Source of the DNA: CAWGMT01 sp963823675 | GTDB taxonomy: Bacteria > Planctomycetota > Planctomycetia > Isosphaerales > Isosphaeraceae | DNA: 64,000 nt | NCBI GenBank assembly: GCA_963823675.1 | Contig: CAWGMT010000004.1 | Coordinates: forward strand, 62,001-126,000 | Reading direction: 5' to 3' | Shown here: positions 9,898 to 22,800 of the stretch, in pieces | Numbering within the stretch: position 1 is the first letter of the stretch | Layout: each line of letters begins with the position of its first letter | Made by a program: the position numbers and the translations under genes | Notes under the pieces: generated by a model | Seen by the model: the letters and a program-made list of their open reading frames with translations, nothing else | Databases searched by the model: none | Told to the model about the DNA's origin: nothing

Positions 9898-10035
9898 GCA
9901 ACGACGGTTTGAAGGAAAAGACGAAAAGCCGCCCGTGAGTCGCCACCGTGAAGCGAAGTGCTCACCGGCCGGGCGAGCGCCGGAGCACCGATGACCGGAG
10001 GGAATAATCTCGTGGTATTCGATTTCGCCCCTTGC

Positions 10036-10596
10036 CTAGGAGAAAATCCAATCGACGGCCACGCGCCATCCTGGCACGGCGGGCTCCGCCTCGGCCACCT
10101 GGCCACGGCGATACGTGGTCGGCTGACTCGGATCGGAGGCACGATAGACGTGAATGCACTCCGCCAAAGGATCAACGTCCCAGACCGCCAGCGTGCCAGC
10201 GACGAAGTAATCAGATCGCTTCTCCGCCATTTCGGCTTCGGCAGCGTCGCCATATTCGTTCTCGCTGCGGACCTCGACGCCTAAGGTAGGTGCTCCTTCG
10301 ATGAAGCGCATCGGATTGGCGGGAATCGGTCCGTCGTAGTAAGAGGCGTCCGGCGAAAACGATTCGCGCCCCGAGGCAAGCTCCGGGATGGCGAAGCCGA
10401 TGTTGTCTGTGTAGGGCTCGCCTTTGCCCGTTTGCTCGGCATGGTCGTCCAGACTCCGCGCGATGCGGAAGGCCACTCGATTGGGGGTTCGTCCTGTCGC
10501 CATGAAGTTGACGATCCTTCCACCGATCAGCTCGGCCTTGCCCGGCGTCCGATAAAGGTCGTCCAGAGTTGCACGGGCCTGACTAATCTGCAACAT
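10036..10596 (-). CDS. Uma2 family endonuclease-like protein (DUF820)
   Basis: This 186-residue protein has the Uma2/DUF820 restriction-endonuclease-like fold (PD-(D/E)XK superfamily). Family marks are KAELIGGRIVNFMATG, GFAIPELASGRESFSPDASYY with the motif Asp, PTLGVEVRSENEYGDAAEAE with Glu followed by E-K, and DYFVAGTLAVWDVDP. These genes occur in tens of copies in planctomycetes and cyanobacteria; their role is not established and activity is inferred from fold only. It lies antisense between the two sense-strand kinase genes. It is intact, unlike the second copy at 30614-31229. Confidence 0.88.
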   Translation of the reverse strand: MLQISQARATLDDLYRTPGKAELIGGRIVNFMATGRTPNRVAFRIARSLDDHAEQTGKGEPYTDNIGFAIPELASGRESFSPDASYYDGPIPANPMRFIEGAPTLGVEVRSENEYGDAAEAEMAEKRSDYFVAGTLAVWDVDPLAECIHVYRASDPSQPTTYRRGQVAEAEPAVPGWRVAVDWIFS

Positions 10597-10750
10597 GGCC
10601 TTGGCCTCTCAAAATCTCACGGGTTTTCCCAGAAATCTATTATAGCCGATGCGTCACCAGCAGACAGCCGCACGTCACCAGAGGCAACCACCCGCCATGG
10701 GCAACGGACCAAAGACGGGTGACAGAGGAAATAGTGAAATAGTGCCGCTA

Positions 10751-10800
10751 GGGGTGTCCTTGTTCCGCTCCGTCTCACGCCTTTAACTCAGGTGACCCGC
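10751..10800 (+). promoter_or_regulatory. Conserved 50-nt leader, copy 2, before the second kinase
   Basis: These 50 nt match 5414-5463 at 41 of 50 positions and sit at exactly the same distance from the ATG (10801). The most conserved stretches are GGGGTGTCCT, CCGTC and CACGCCTTT. I infer the second kinase is still under the type of ECF promoter that drives the intact sigma/kinase operon. Confidence 0.5.
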
Positions 10801-13569
10801 ATGGCCCGTGAAAACGCGGACCATGCTCGGGCGCCGCGAAGGAAGCTTCGGTCAGGATTGCAACCTCGACCCACGACCCCAGAGCGAGTAATGATCGCTG
10901 ACAAAGCCGACCCGCTGGACGCCGACGACGGCCTGGGCGCTGCGCTGGCCGCCTGCATCGAGGCCATCGATCGCGGCGACAGCGATCCGCGCTCCATCCT
11001 GGCTCGCTATCCCGAGTATGCGGCGGAGCTGCGCGACTTCTTCGTTGCCCAGGAGCGCGCGGAGCGCGTGGCCGGGCCCTTGCGGCCCGTCGTTCAGGCC
11101 GCGCAAACGCCCACGGTAACCAACGGTCGAAGGACCGCTCTTCTTACCTTTGACCTGCCCCGTCACTTCGGCGACTTCGAGCTGCTAACGGAACTGGGCC
11201 GCGGGGGGATGGGCGTCGTTTTCCAGGCCCGCCAGCTCAGTCTCAACCGGCTGGTCGCATTGAAATTGTTCGGGACCGATCCCCTGGCGTCGGCCGTGGA
11301 ACTCCTGCGTTTTCGCAACGAAGCGGAAATCGCCGCCCGCCTTGACCATCCGCGCATCGTGCCTATTTACGATGTCGGTGAGCACGACGGCCGGCTCTAC
11401 TTCAGCATGAAACTGCTCGAAGGCGGCAGCCTGGCCCAATCACGAGTCAGGGGTCGCGGGCCAGGTGTCTGCAAGGAAGGGCAGCGCGACGCGGCGCGGA
11501 TCGTGGCGGATGTCGCGCGGGCTGTCCATCACGCGCACGAGCGGGGCGTCCTGCACCGCGATCTGAAGCCGGCCAACATCCTGCTGGATGCGGCTGGCAA
11601 CCCCTACGTCAGTGATTTCGGCCTGGCCCGGCGCATCGAGAGCGACAGCGGGTTGACACAGTCCGGCGTCATCGTTGGTACGCCGGGTTACATGGCGCCC
11701 GAGCAGGCGTCCGGTCAGCGCATCGCCGTCACGACCGCGACCGATGTCTATGGCCTGGGGGCGATTCTCTACGCCGCGCTGACCGGCCGCCCGCCGTTCC
11801 GGGGTGATAGCGTGCTGGACACGTTGCAGCAAGTCCGGCAGTGCGAGCCGGATTCGCCAAGCAGCATCAACCGCCTGCTCAACCGCGATCTGGAAACGAT
11901 CTGTCTGAAATGCCTGGAGAAGGAGCCGGCGCGGCGCTACCGTTCGGCGGAGGCGGTCACTCTAGACCTGGAGTGCTGGCTGCGCGGCGAGCCGATTACG
12001 GCCCGCTCGGCAAGCCGCTGGCACCGGCTGTCGCGTTGGTGCCGGCGCAACCCCGTGGTGGCCGGTCTGCTGGCCCTGGTCGTTCTGGGGTCCGCGGCGA
12101 GCACGGGCTGGATCGCCTGGCAGATGGCCCAGACGAAGGCCGAGAGTCTGCGGGCGAAACAAAACCTCGACATGGCCTATCAACTCTTGGATGAACTCTA
12201 TCTCGACCAGGTCGGTAACCGGATTTCGAGCCAGCAGGAGCTCTCGGCGGGTGATCGCAAGTTGCTGGAGCGCCTGCTGGGCTTCTACCTGCAATTCGCC
12301 GCGGGCAACAGCCACCAGCCGGCCACCCGCTTGCAGATGGCGCAGGCGTACCGCCGGGTGAGTGATATCCAGTTCGCGCTGGGAGAGTACGCGAGCGCCG
12401 ACCGGGCGAACGAGCGATCGGTCCGCGTCCTCGAAAAGCTGGTGACGGACTTCCCATCCGATGGAGATTACTGGAAAAAGATGGTATCAGGCCGCGTTAA
12501 TTGGGGGCACGCGCTGCTCCTCTGCGGACGACTCCGCGAGGCGGAGCAGGCCTATGGCCTTGTTGCGTCGCTTTGCGAAGAGCGGCTCAAGTCCTGGCCG
12601 GCCGAACGGGCCTACAAGTCTGGAATGGCCACCGGCAATTTGAATCGGTTCAACGCTCTTTTCCTCCTGGGCCGCGGCCAGGAGGCCGAGCAGGCTGGCC
12701 GCACGGCAATCCGTCTCTACGAGGAATTGACGGTCGCCTTCCCGGATGTGGAGGCGTTCCTGCAGAGTCTGCTGACCTCACGCGATAATCTGACCGAACT
12801 TCTGCTGGACGGTTACCGGCTCGACGAGGCCGAGGAGACTTACAAGGAGATGGAACGGCTTATGGAATCAAGGAAAGGGGCTTTCCCCAACGTTGGGAAT
12901 GATCGAATCAAGCATGCCCATATTCAAGCCGCGAGTGGTTTCATTCTGCGGGCGCGAGGCCGGTTGTCTGAATCGAAAGAGCACTATGAGAAAGCCCTGG
13001 CGCTCATGATTCCCTGGGCGGCGAAGTCACCAAACAGTCCCGACGTTGCGCCGGTTATTGCCGATGCGCGCCTCCAGCTCGGCATAGTGCTTCGGGCCGA
13101 GAGAAAGCTCTCAGAGGCCGAGTCATCCCTGGGCCAGGCCCTTGAACCAGCCGAACGGATTGTCAAGCGATGTCCCGGTGTCCCCTGTTATACGGCCCAG
13201 TTGGCTCAGATTCGCCTGCATCTCGGCGAGTTACTTCAGGCCACGGGCCGAGTCAACGAAGCGGAGGCGTCATACGCAAAGGCCCAGGAACTTCTCGAGA
13301 AGGTGACAGCCGGGTTCCCGGACCGCGCGACCGACCGCTCCAACCTGGGAGCGGTGCTCGATCGCCAAGCGGAATTGCTCTGGAAGCGGGGCGAGCGAAA
13401 AAGAGCGCGGCAGCTTCTCGAGCGGGCCGGAGAGCACCACGAGGCCGCATACAGCTTGAACCCGACGCATCCGGTCTACCGGCAGCTTCGAAACGATCAC
13501 CGGCGCCTCGTGACGATTGCCCAAAAGCCGGCATTATCGGGAAAGGAGGAGCCGCCCAAGAAAGAGTAG
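10801..13569 (+). CDS. Membrane Ser/Thr protein kinase with TPR repeats, fused to an ECF remnant at its N-terminus
   Basis: From the ATG at 10801 the product is 922 residues. Its first 30 look like a sigma-gene scar: MARENADH aligns with MALAEADH of the intact ECF factor. The kinase proper likely starts at the second ATG, 10891 (MIADKADPLDADDGLGAAL), which overlaps a TAA as TAATGA. Then come the shared helical domain (LAACIEAIDRGD, ILARYPEYAAELRDFF) and a Hanks kinase domain with LGRGGMGVV, VALK near residue 155, HRDLKPAN near 254 and SDFGLA near 272. A membrane helix follows (NPVVAGLLALVVLGSAASTG), and then a helical TPR-like region with lower repeat regularity than the first kinase. It lacks the C-terminal domain found in the other two kinases. 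The frame is intact. Confidence 0.9.
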   Translation: MARENADHARAPRRKLRSGLQPRPTTPERVMIADKADPLDADDGLGAALAACIEAIDRGDSDPRSILARYPEYAAELRDFFVAQERAERVAGPLRPVVQAAQTPTVTNGRRTALLTFDLPRHFGDFELLTELGRGGMGVVFQARQLSLNRLVALKLFGTDPLASAVELLRFRNEAEIAARLDHPRIVPIYDVGEHDGRLYFSMKLLEGGSLAQSRVRGRGPGVCKEGQRDAARIVADVARAVHHAHERGVLHRDLKPANILLDAAGNPYVSDFGLARRIESDSGLTQSGVIVGTPGYMAPEQASGQRIAVTTATDVYGLGAILYAALTGRPPFRGDSVLDTLQQVRQCEPDSPSSINRLLNRDLETICLKCLEKEPARRYRSAEAVTLDLECWLRGEPITARSASRWHRLSRWCRRNPVVAGLLALVVLGSAASTGWIAWQMAQTKAESLRAKQNLDMAYQLLDELYLDQVGNRISSQQELSAGDRKLLERLLGFYLQFAAGNSHQPATRLQMAQAYRRVSDIQFALGEYASADRANERSVRVLEKLVTDFPSDGDYWKKMVSGRVNWGHALLLCGRLREAEQAYGLVASLCEERLKSWPAERAYKSGMATGNLNRFNALFLLGRGQEAEQAGRTAIRLYEELTVAFPDVEAFLQSLLTSRDNLTELLLDGYRLDEAEETYKEMERLMESRKGAFPNVGNDRIKHAHIQAASGFILRARGRLSESKEHYEKALALMIPWAAKSPNSPDVAPVIADARLQLGIVLRAERKLSEAESSLGQALEPAERIVKRCPGVPCYTAQLAQIRLHLGELLQATGRVNEAEASYAKAQELLEKVTAGFPDRATDRSNLGAVLDRQAELLWKRGERKRARQLLERAGEHHEAAYSLNPTHPVYRQLRNDHRRLVTIAQKPALSGKEEPPKKE

Positions 13570-13660
13570 GGAGGGTCGTCGTTTCTCCCGCTTCTGTCTT
13601 TCTCGTTATACAAAGCAACCGGCGGATGGAACCATTCCCAGGATCAGGTAATTGTAGGAC

Positions 13661-13705
13661 GGATTGCCAATCCGTCCCACAGTAAATCTGCATCTGCCGG
13701 TCGCC
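13661..13705 (+). repeat. Dispersed 45-bp repeat, copy 2
   Basis: This is the second copy of the element at 1777-1821, in the same orientation, here preceded by GTAGGAC so that the GGACGGATTG/CAATCCGTCC palindrome is longer. It lies between the kinase stop (13569) and the giant surface-protein start; the rest of 13570-13898 shows no gene. Confidence 0.6.
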
Positions 13706-13898
13706 AAAATACCCATCAGCCCGCTTCAAGAGAACAAGGCGGCCGGTGAGCCCTCGCCGCCAAGCCAAGTTCTCACCGGCCTGACGAGCCCCGGCGCTCG
13801 GTGTGTGCGCCGAGGTCTCACGTTTTCGTTGCAGCCGCGAACCGAAAGCCGTTGAACTTGCCACTGTGTCATTTTCTCGACAGCGAAGGAGTTGTCGC

Positions 13899-16800
13899 AT
13901 GTTGACTTCCGGGTCGCGTGAACGTGTGAATCGTAAGTTGAAGGCACAAACGAGCCGCTTGCCCGGCGCAGTGAAGTCGTCCGCGCGGAGCCGGCGTAAA
14001 CGGACCGACCGGCCAACTCGATTCCTTGAGATTCTCGAGCCGCGTCTGGCACCGAGTGTCTACACCGTCATGAATACCTACGCGGACGGCCGCCCAAACT
14101 CTCTCCCTTGGGCGGTAGCCCAAGCAGACGCCGACACGGCTGGCACTGCCACCATCGATTTCGCTGACGGCCCCGGACAGACGTTCGCGATCGCCCAAAG
14201 TATACAACTCACCGGGACATTGGACCTCAAGAACAGCACCTCATCCATTACAATTCAGGGCCCACGCGCAGGGGTAACGATCCTCGGCATCAACAGCAGC
14301 ACGAGCGCATCTGCCTTCCCTTCCACTTTCACAGTAGAAGCAGACACCAAGGCAGCGCTCGATGGCCTGACCATTGCGGGTGGGAATAATAACAATAACG
14401 CCTACTATACCGAGGGCGGCGGAATAACCAATTCGGGCACATTGACCGTCAGTAATTGCCTGCTGACCGGTAACCAATCGGATTACGGAGGGGCGATAGA
14501 TAACCAAGGCGACCTGACTGTCAACACGACCACGTTCTACAATAATACTGCGAGCTATTCGGGCGGCGCAATCCTGAATGACGCGTTGTCCACGCTCTCG
14601 ATTGCCGACAGCTCATTCTTATTCAACTCCAGCCCGATTGGCGGAGCGGTCTTTAATGCTTTTGGCTCTACGTTGATCGCCAGCAACAGCACCATTGCCG
14701 ACAACAGCGCGGATTACCAGGCTGGTGGACTCTACTTCGGGAATTCGCTGAATCCCGAGAACGACAGCTCGATGGGGTCGTATTTGCTTGACAATGTGAC
14801 CGTTGCCCTAAATCACGTCGCGAACCTCGCGAGCCCAGGGAGCGGGATCTATGATGGCGGCGGGATCTATGCAGAACCTGCCTCACTGGAATACCCGTAT
14901 GCTGCCAACCTCACGTTGAACAACTCCATAGTGGCCGCGAATACTGGCGGCAATAATACTCCTAATGATATCGTGGGCACGAACACCGTGCAGGGCACCT
15001 GCAACCTGATCGGCGCAGGTGGCAGTGGGGGATTACCAAACACAGTCGCCAGCGGAAACCAGTTGAATGTGCAGGACCCAGGACTCGGGGATGTTGGCGA
15101 TTATGGAGGACCGACGCCGACCGTTCCGCTCGTCCTCGGCAGCCCGGCCATAGGCAGAGGCAGCGCGTCTCTCGCACTCAGCGATAGTTCCAACGATCAA
15201 CGTGGCCTGAGCCGGACGCAACCGGGCGATGGCAGTGTTGATATTGGCGCCTTCCAAACTCAGCCTATCGTAGTCAACACTGCGGCTGATCCCGCCTCTG
15301 GCCTCGATGGATCTTACACGGGCGAAGGCTTCGGCCTGCTTTCGCTGCGCGAAGCGATCAATTTGGCCAACGATCTCGGCGGCAATAATACGATCACTTT
15401 TGCATCGAGCATGAACGGCGCCACGATTACTCCGGTGTCGTCGCTGTCAGCATACGGCAAGGACGGCACGGAATCGATTGACGGCGCGGGCCAGATTGCG
15501 ATCAGCGGCAGCGGACTGACAGGGGTGTTCATGCTGGGCGGAAATGTCGCTCTTTTCGGCCTCACGATCGAGAACGGTCGGGCATATAACGGCGGAGGCG
15601 TTTACAACTACGGCACGCTCGCGATCACCAATACGACCTTCGCGGGCAACACTGCGACTACCGGAGGCGGCGCCGTTTACAACTACGGCACGCTCGCGAT
15701 CGCCAATACGACCTTCGCGGGCAACACTGCGACAACCGGAGGCGGCGGCATCTACAATAGCGGCGCGCTCACTGTTACGAGTTGCACCTTCCAGGACGAG
15801 AACTCCGCCGCGACGGATGGTGGTGCCATCTACAATCAGGGGATGGCGACCATCAGCGGCTGCACGTTCGCCGGCAACTCTGCCACTGGCACTGGCGGTG
15901 GCATCTACGATGCAGGCACGGCAACGATCAGCTACAGTACCTTCACCGCCAATTCCGCCTCCTCGGGCGGTGCCATCTTTAACTCCACCTCCCTTAGTGT
16001 CACCAGCAGCATTTTGTCCGACAACTCTGCCACGGGCGGCGGCGGCGGCATTTACGATTTGGGCGCGGCGACGATCAGCAACAGCACCTTCGCTGGAAAT
16101 TCCGCCTCCTCGGGCGGTGCCCTGTACTTCGCCCCCTCCTCCACGGGAAGCGCGCTGACAGATGACACCATCGCCGCGAACTGGTCCACTGTCTCGGCGA
16201 GCGTCGGCCAGGGAGGCGGCCTATTCGCGGACCCTTCGTGCTCGAAACCGGTCACCCTGAGCAACACCATCGTTGCGGGTAACTTCGACGGCACCAGCCC
16301 GAGCACCGCGTCCGACGACATCGCCGGCACGGTGGATGCCGGCAGCGCTTACAACGTGATCGGCGATGGCGCGGGCATGTCCGGCATCAGCAACGCCCAA
16401 GGCCACAATCAAGTCGGAACCTCGGCCAGCCCAATTAGCCCGCTCCTCGCTCCGCTCGGCAATTACGGCGGGCCGACGCCGACCATGATGCTCTTGCCAG
16501 GTAGCCCGGCTATCGACGCCGGCAGCAATAGCCTTGTTGGCATCGACCCCTCGACCGGCGAGCGTCTGGCCACCGACCAGCGCGGCTTCAGCCGCATCTA
16601 CCCCGTCAACGGGCAGGTTGATATTGGTGCTTTTGAGGCGCAGCCGGTGCTCGCGACCTCATTGGCGCTCAGTCCCTCCGCAAGCCCGGCCGTCTACGGC
16701 CAAACCGTAACCTTCACGGCCACCGTGTTCCCCGCTGCTCCGATCATCGGCACGCCGACGGGTAGCGTGACGTTCGATGATGGCTTTGATGGTCGCACCA

Positions 16801-19800
16801 CTGTCTTGGGGACCGTTATGCTCAGCGACGGAACCGCGACCTTCACGATCGCGTCCCTCGGAGTCGGCAGCCAGAGCATCACGGCCGTCTACGGCGGCGA
16901 TACCAATTATGTACCCTGCCGCGGGGCGCTGACAGAAACGGTCAACCAGGATCCGACCACCACTGTCGTCGGCGCTTTGAGCAACCCCTCGCTTGCGGGC
17001 CAGATGTTCACATTGGCGGCCACAGTGACGGCCGACGCACCGGGCGCGGGTACGCCGAGCGGGACCATCGACTTCTACAATGCCACGACAGGCACGGACC
17101 TGGGAACCGTCCCGCTGGCGCTTGGGGCTGCCGATTTGACGATCGGTCCCCTGTCGGTCGGTCCCTATAACATCGTGGCAAAGTATAGTGGCGATGGAAA
17201 CTTTACCGCGAGCACCGGCTCTTTTGTGCAAGCGGTAGACGGGCCGACGCTAGGCGTTAACTCCGTGGTGGTCAGTGGCGACGTCGGAACGGTAGCCACG
17301 AGCTCCGGCACCTGGTCCGATAACGTACCGAACGCCACGGTATGGCTGTCGGCTTCCATTGGGCAGGTAACGGAGAACCAGGACGGGACCTGGACCTGGT
17401 CGTACACGGTTCCGCCGGGCGGCGCGACCGATACAATGGTGACGATCTCCGCCCAGGATAGCGCCGGTGCCACAGGAGTTAGCACACAATTCTACCTCAA
17501 CACGACCATCATTCTCGTCACGAATACGAACGAGAGCGGGCTTGGGTCACTGCAGGATGCAATCAACACCGTCGACGCCTCTACCGCGAATGTGCCGGCT
17601 TTGATCAGCTTTGCCGCGGGCCTATCCGGCACCATCACAGCCTCTCTGAACGTCTCCCACGACATGAGCATCGTAGGCCCGGCGCGAGCCAGTTAACCGT
17701 GACGGACAGCGCGCCCGGCAGCGGTGCGTTAATTGCTGAGAACTCGGGGGTGACGGCCACCATTTCGGGTCTCACCTTTGAGAACTCCGGCGGTGCAGTG
17801 ATCGCCAATGACGGATATTTAACCGTCACGGACTGCACCATCACGAGCAGCAGCCAGACCAATCCCCCTACCGTGATCTCTAACTCTTATGATGGCACCT
17901 TGAAGTTCGTCAACACGCTTGTGACCTGCAACTTCGCGGGAGCGCCTGCCTACGAATTCCCCAACGCATCCATTGTCAACGAGGGCGCGCTGACCGTCGT
18001 TGGCAGCACCCTCTCCGGGCTGTACGACGGCATCGATAACGGCCGGATACTGAGCATCAACAGCAGCACGATCACTCAAAGCATCGGACAGGCTATCGAG
18101 AACGCCGCGCTCTATAGTGACGACATCGTGACGATCAGCAACAGTACCGTCGCGCAGACGGTGGCACTGGCGAACAACAACGTGGGGATCGACAACCTTC
18201 TCGGGCCGATGTCAGTGAGCGGCAGCACCATCTCTGATAATTCCGGTGCCGGCATCAGCAACAACTCCATTGCCGGAAACATCAACGGCGGCACTCTGAC
18301 GGTAAACAGCAGCACTGTCTCCGACAACCTCGGTGGGGGCATCGGCAACGGCGGCACTCTGACGATAAGCAACAGCACCGTGTCTGGCAACTCGAGTTAC
18401 AGCGCCAATGGCGGCGGCGGTCTCAGCAATGGCGGGACGGCAACCGTAATCAGCAGCACCATCTCCGGCAACTCGGCTGAAGAGGGCGGCGGCATCAACA
18501 ATACCAACGGTCCACTGATCGTCATCAATAGCACCATCGCGAACAACACCGCTGAATTCACCGGCGGCGGGATTTTTAATGCCGGCTCGGTGAAGCTAAC
18601 CGATGACACCATCGCAGGCAACGTCTGCGATACTTCGGGCACCGGATACGGAGGCGGCGGCATCGGGATCTTTTCTTTATACACTAGCCCAACTTTAATC
18701 GACAACACGATCGTTGCCGGCAACTTCAATGGCCCCAGTCCGAGCACCACGCCCGATGACATCCAGGGCACGGTGGATAGCAGCAGCGCATACAACCTGA
18801 TCGGCACCGGCGGCAGCGGTGGCCTCGTGGACGGCACCAACGAGAACCAGGTAGGCGTGAGCAATCCTGGGCTCGCGCCGCTGGCCGACTACTACGGGAC
18901 GACTGCGACCATCGCACTTCTTCCCGGCAGTCCCGCCATTGACTCCGGCAGCAACAGCCTTATTGCCATCGACCCCTCAACCCTCCCCCTCGAGCCTCTG
19001 GCTACGGACCAACGCGGCTTTAGCCGGATTTATAACGACACGGTGGACATCGGCGCCTTCGAATCGCAGCCGGTCTCTCTCCCTTTGCTCGTCACGAATA
19101 CCAATGACAGCGGCCCTGGCTCTCTGCGCGATGCCGTGCAGGTCGAAAACGTCTTGGGCTACGACGTCCCTATTACGTTTGCACCTCGTTTGTCCGGCAC
19201 CATCACACTGACGAGTGGAGAATTACTCGGCGCAGCCAGCCTGAGTATCGTCGGCCCGGCGCGGGCCAATTGGCAGTGAGCGGCAATAATACCAGCCGCG
19301 TCTTTGAGATCGGCGCTGACGTCAACGCGAACATCTCGGGCCTAACCATCGAGGACGGCAACTCCGCGGGCGCCGGCGGCGGCATCGAGAATTTCGGCAC
19401 GCTGATGCTCAGCAACAGTATCGTGAGCGATAACCTCGCTCATGTGGGCAGCGATGACGACTACGGTTATGGCGGCGGCATCTGCAATTTCGCCACTCTC
19501 ACAGTCACGGACACCACCGTTTCGGACAATACCGGCGCGGAAGGCGGCGGGATCTTCAATCAGTCCGTCGCGACGATTTCCAACAGCACCGTGTCCGGCA
19601 ACTCCGCTCTCGTGTGGGGCGGCGGCATTGCCGATTACAACACACTAACAGCAACCAATTGCACTGTGTCGGCCAACACGGCCTACGCCTCAGGCGGCGG
19701 CCTCTACGTCGCCCTGGGTGACACGAACACGCCGGTCATGCTTATCAACGTCACAGTCGCCGATAACCACTCCAATGACCCCGGTGCCGCTGTCCCGCCG

Positions 19801-22800
19801 GGCCAAGGCGGCGGCATCTTCATCGACCCGTCCAGCGGATCTCTTCCCCGGCTCAACAACACCATTGTCGCCGGCAACTTCAATGGCGCTTCGAGCACCA
19901 GGTCCGATGACATCCAGGGCATGGTGGATGGCAGCAGTGCTTACAACCTGATCGGCACCGGCGGCAGCGGCGGCCTCGGAGACACCAACCACAACCAGGT
20001 CGGCTGGAGCAATCCAGGGCTCGCTCCGCTGGCCGACTACGGTGGTCCGACCTCGACGATGGCACTTCTGCCTAGCAGTCCGGCGATCTCCCTTGGCAGT
20101 GTGTCTTTGGCAAACGCCGCGGGTCTGACCACTGACCAGCGCGGCTTTAGCCGGTTCGACGACAACGGCAGAGTGGACATTGGCGCGTTCGAACGAACGC
20201 CGGGCACGTACACGGCGACGAACCTCGGCGCCAACACCGCCGCCGGCTCCTTCCTGTACTACTTTAACCTTGACGAGCAGTTGGATCTTGGCAGCCAGAT
20301 CGTGTTCACGGCGACTTCCGATGCGGACGTAACGCAATTTCTGAGCCAAATAGACCAACTGGGGCAGGACGGTCCGGCGCTGCCACCAGGCCTGCAGATT
20401 CCAGTTTCGCTGTATCTCCCGCCCAACGCCACTCTCAGCGAGTTCAATCTTGGCCCCCCCACCGGAGTGACGCAGTCCATCATTGGCGATGGCAGCCAGT
20501 ACGTCTTCGGCGGCTCGCCCGCACTGACCGTGGCGTCGGGCAACGTGATTGTCAGCGGTGTAAATTTCACGCAGGCTAGCGATGCCCCGGCCCTTCTGAT
20601 CACGGGAGGCAGCTTGGCGCTGCGCGATGACACCGTGCAGCAGAACAGCGGCACCGGGCAGCCGGCCATCGAGCTGACCGGGGGCGACGTTGACCTGGGA
20701 ACGGCCGCCGATCCCGGCGCGAACACGGTGAATCTCACCGGGTCGAACCCGCTGCTGCTAAACACGAGCTCCGGTCCGGTCGTTGCCGCCGGGGACACCT
20801 TCTTTGCGAATGGCACCCCCCTCACGGTTCCGCAGGCCGCGAATTACGCGTTTGAGGTAAACGAAAACAGCAGCCTCAGTGTTGCCGGGCCGGGCCTCCT
20901 GGCCAACGACTTCGACCCCAATGGCAGCCCCTTGAGCGCAGTCGTCGCGAGCGGTCCCAGCGACGGTATGCTTACGCTCGACCCCGGCGGCTTCTTTACC
21001 TACACACCCAAGGCCAACTTTGCCGGCACCGATTCGTTTACCTACCAAGCCAAGGCCGACGACGGCACGTTTTCCAGCCCGGCGACGGTTACCCTCTATG
21101 TGAATGTCGTTGCCAGCCAGTTCGTCATCTCCGGTTTGCCTTCTGCCACCGACCTGAATGTGGCCCAAAGCTTCACAGTAGCAGCCGAAGATTCCTCTGG
21201 CCGAACCGCTGCGAGCTACACTGGGACCATTCACTTCACCAGCAGCGACTCCCAGGCGAGCCTCCCTGCCGACTTTACGTTCACCGCCAGCGACCTCGGC
21301 ACCTACACGTTCACGCCGGGCGCGGCCTTCGCAACCGCGGGGACGCAAACGCTCATGGCCACCGATGCGACCAGCCCGGCGATCACCGGCTCCGCCTCAC
21401 TGTTCGTCAACCCGAATATCGTCATCTGGACCGGGGCCGACGGGAACAACGAATGGGATGATCCCAACAACTGGCTGGATCCCCTGGGGAATAACCGTCT
21501 GCCTGGGCCCGGTGACGAAGCCATCATCAACCAGGCGGGAGTCACTGTCTACCACGATGAAAACATGAACGATGCCGTCTTCAGCGTCCAGAGCCAGGCT
21601 GCCATCGTCGTGTCCGGCGGTTCTTTGACCATGGCCGGCTCGAGTACCTTTAACAGTACGCTTCAATTGGAGGGCGGCACGCTCGGCGGTGCGGGCGACA
21701 TCACCGTCAATGGCCAGTTCACCTGGGATGGCGGCATGCTGGCCGGTACCGGCAACGTTTACCTCAACGGTGGCACGGCCGCCAATCCGAATATCGCCGC
21801 CGGCAGCACACTGACGCTCGACCGCCCGCTAGTCAACAACGGTTACACCGTGATCGGGGCCGGCATCTACGTGGCTACCGGGGTCACCATGACCAACGCG
21901 GCTGGCGCCACCCTGGAGTCTGAGGACGACTCCGCGATATTGCCTCTAGCCGGGGCGACCGGGGAGCAATTCATCAATAACGGGACGTTTCTACGGACTA
22001 CCGACGGCTCCCCCGCCCAGTACAACTACATCTCCGTGCCGTTCAACAATGGCTCGACCGGCATCGTCCAATTAGAGGCCAATAGCATTTACTTCTACGG
22101 CGGCGGCAGCAGCAGCGGTGCCTGGGTGGCCGATCCGGGCACGGTGCTCGACTTCGGGAGCCAGTTCAGTTTCGCAGCAGCGACGCCGGCCACTCCGAAC
22201 TCGTCGATCACGGCCGGTGCCGGTGCTGAAGTCGCGTTCGACGGTGCCGGCGCCGTGACGATTGCCTGCCCCTACGTGGTTCCCGGCTCGACCGAGATCT
22301 CCTACGGCTCGGTGGTCCAGTTCACGGGCCCGGTGGACGTCGCGGGTAGCGACCTGCTCTTCTTCGTCAACGTGGGCGGCACGGCCGATTTCACCAGCGC
22401 CACGCTGCTCAGCCCGCTGACGTTCCGCGAAGTCGTCGGCGGGCAGAACACCATGCTGCTGAGCAATGCCGACATCCACATCACCGGGACCTTCTATGAG
22501 CCGAACGGCTCCGTAACCTTCGGCGGCAGCGGCACAGTGTGCTTCGATGGCGGCACGGCCGCCGACCCGAACATCGTGGCCAACACATTGACGCTCGACC
22601 GCCCGCTGGTCAGCAACGGTTACACCGTGATCGGGGCCGGCATCTACCTGGCTACCGGTGTCACCATGACCAACGCGGCCGGCGCCACCCTGGAGTCGTA
22701 CGACGACTCCGCGATATTGCCTCTAGCCGGGGCGACCGGGGAGCAATTCATCAATAACGGGACGTTCCTACGGACCACCGACGGCTCCCCCGCCCAGTAC

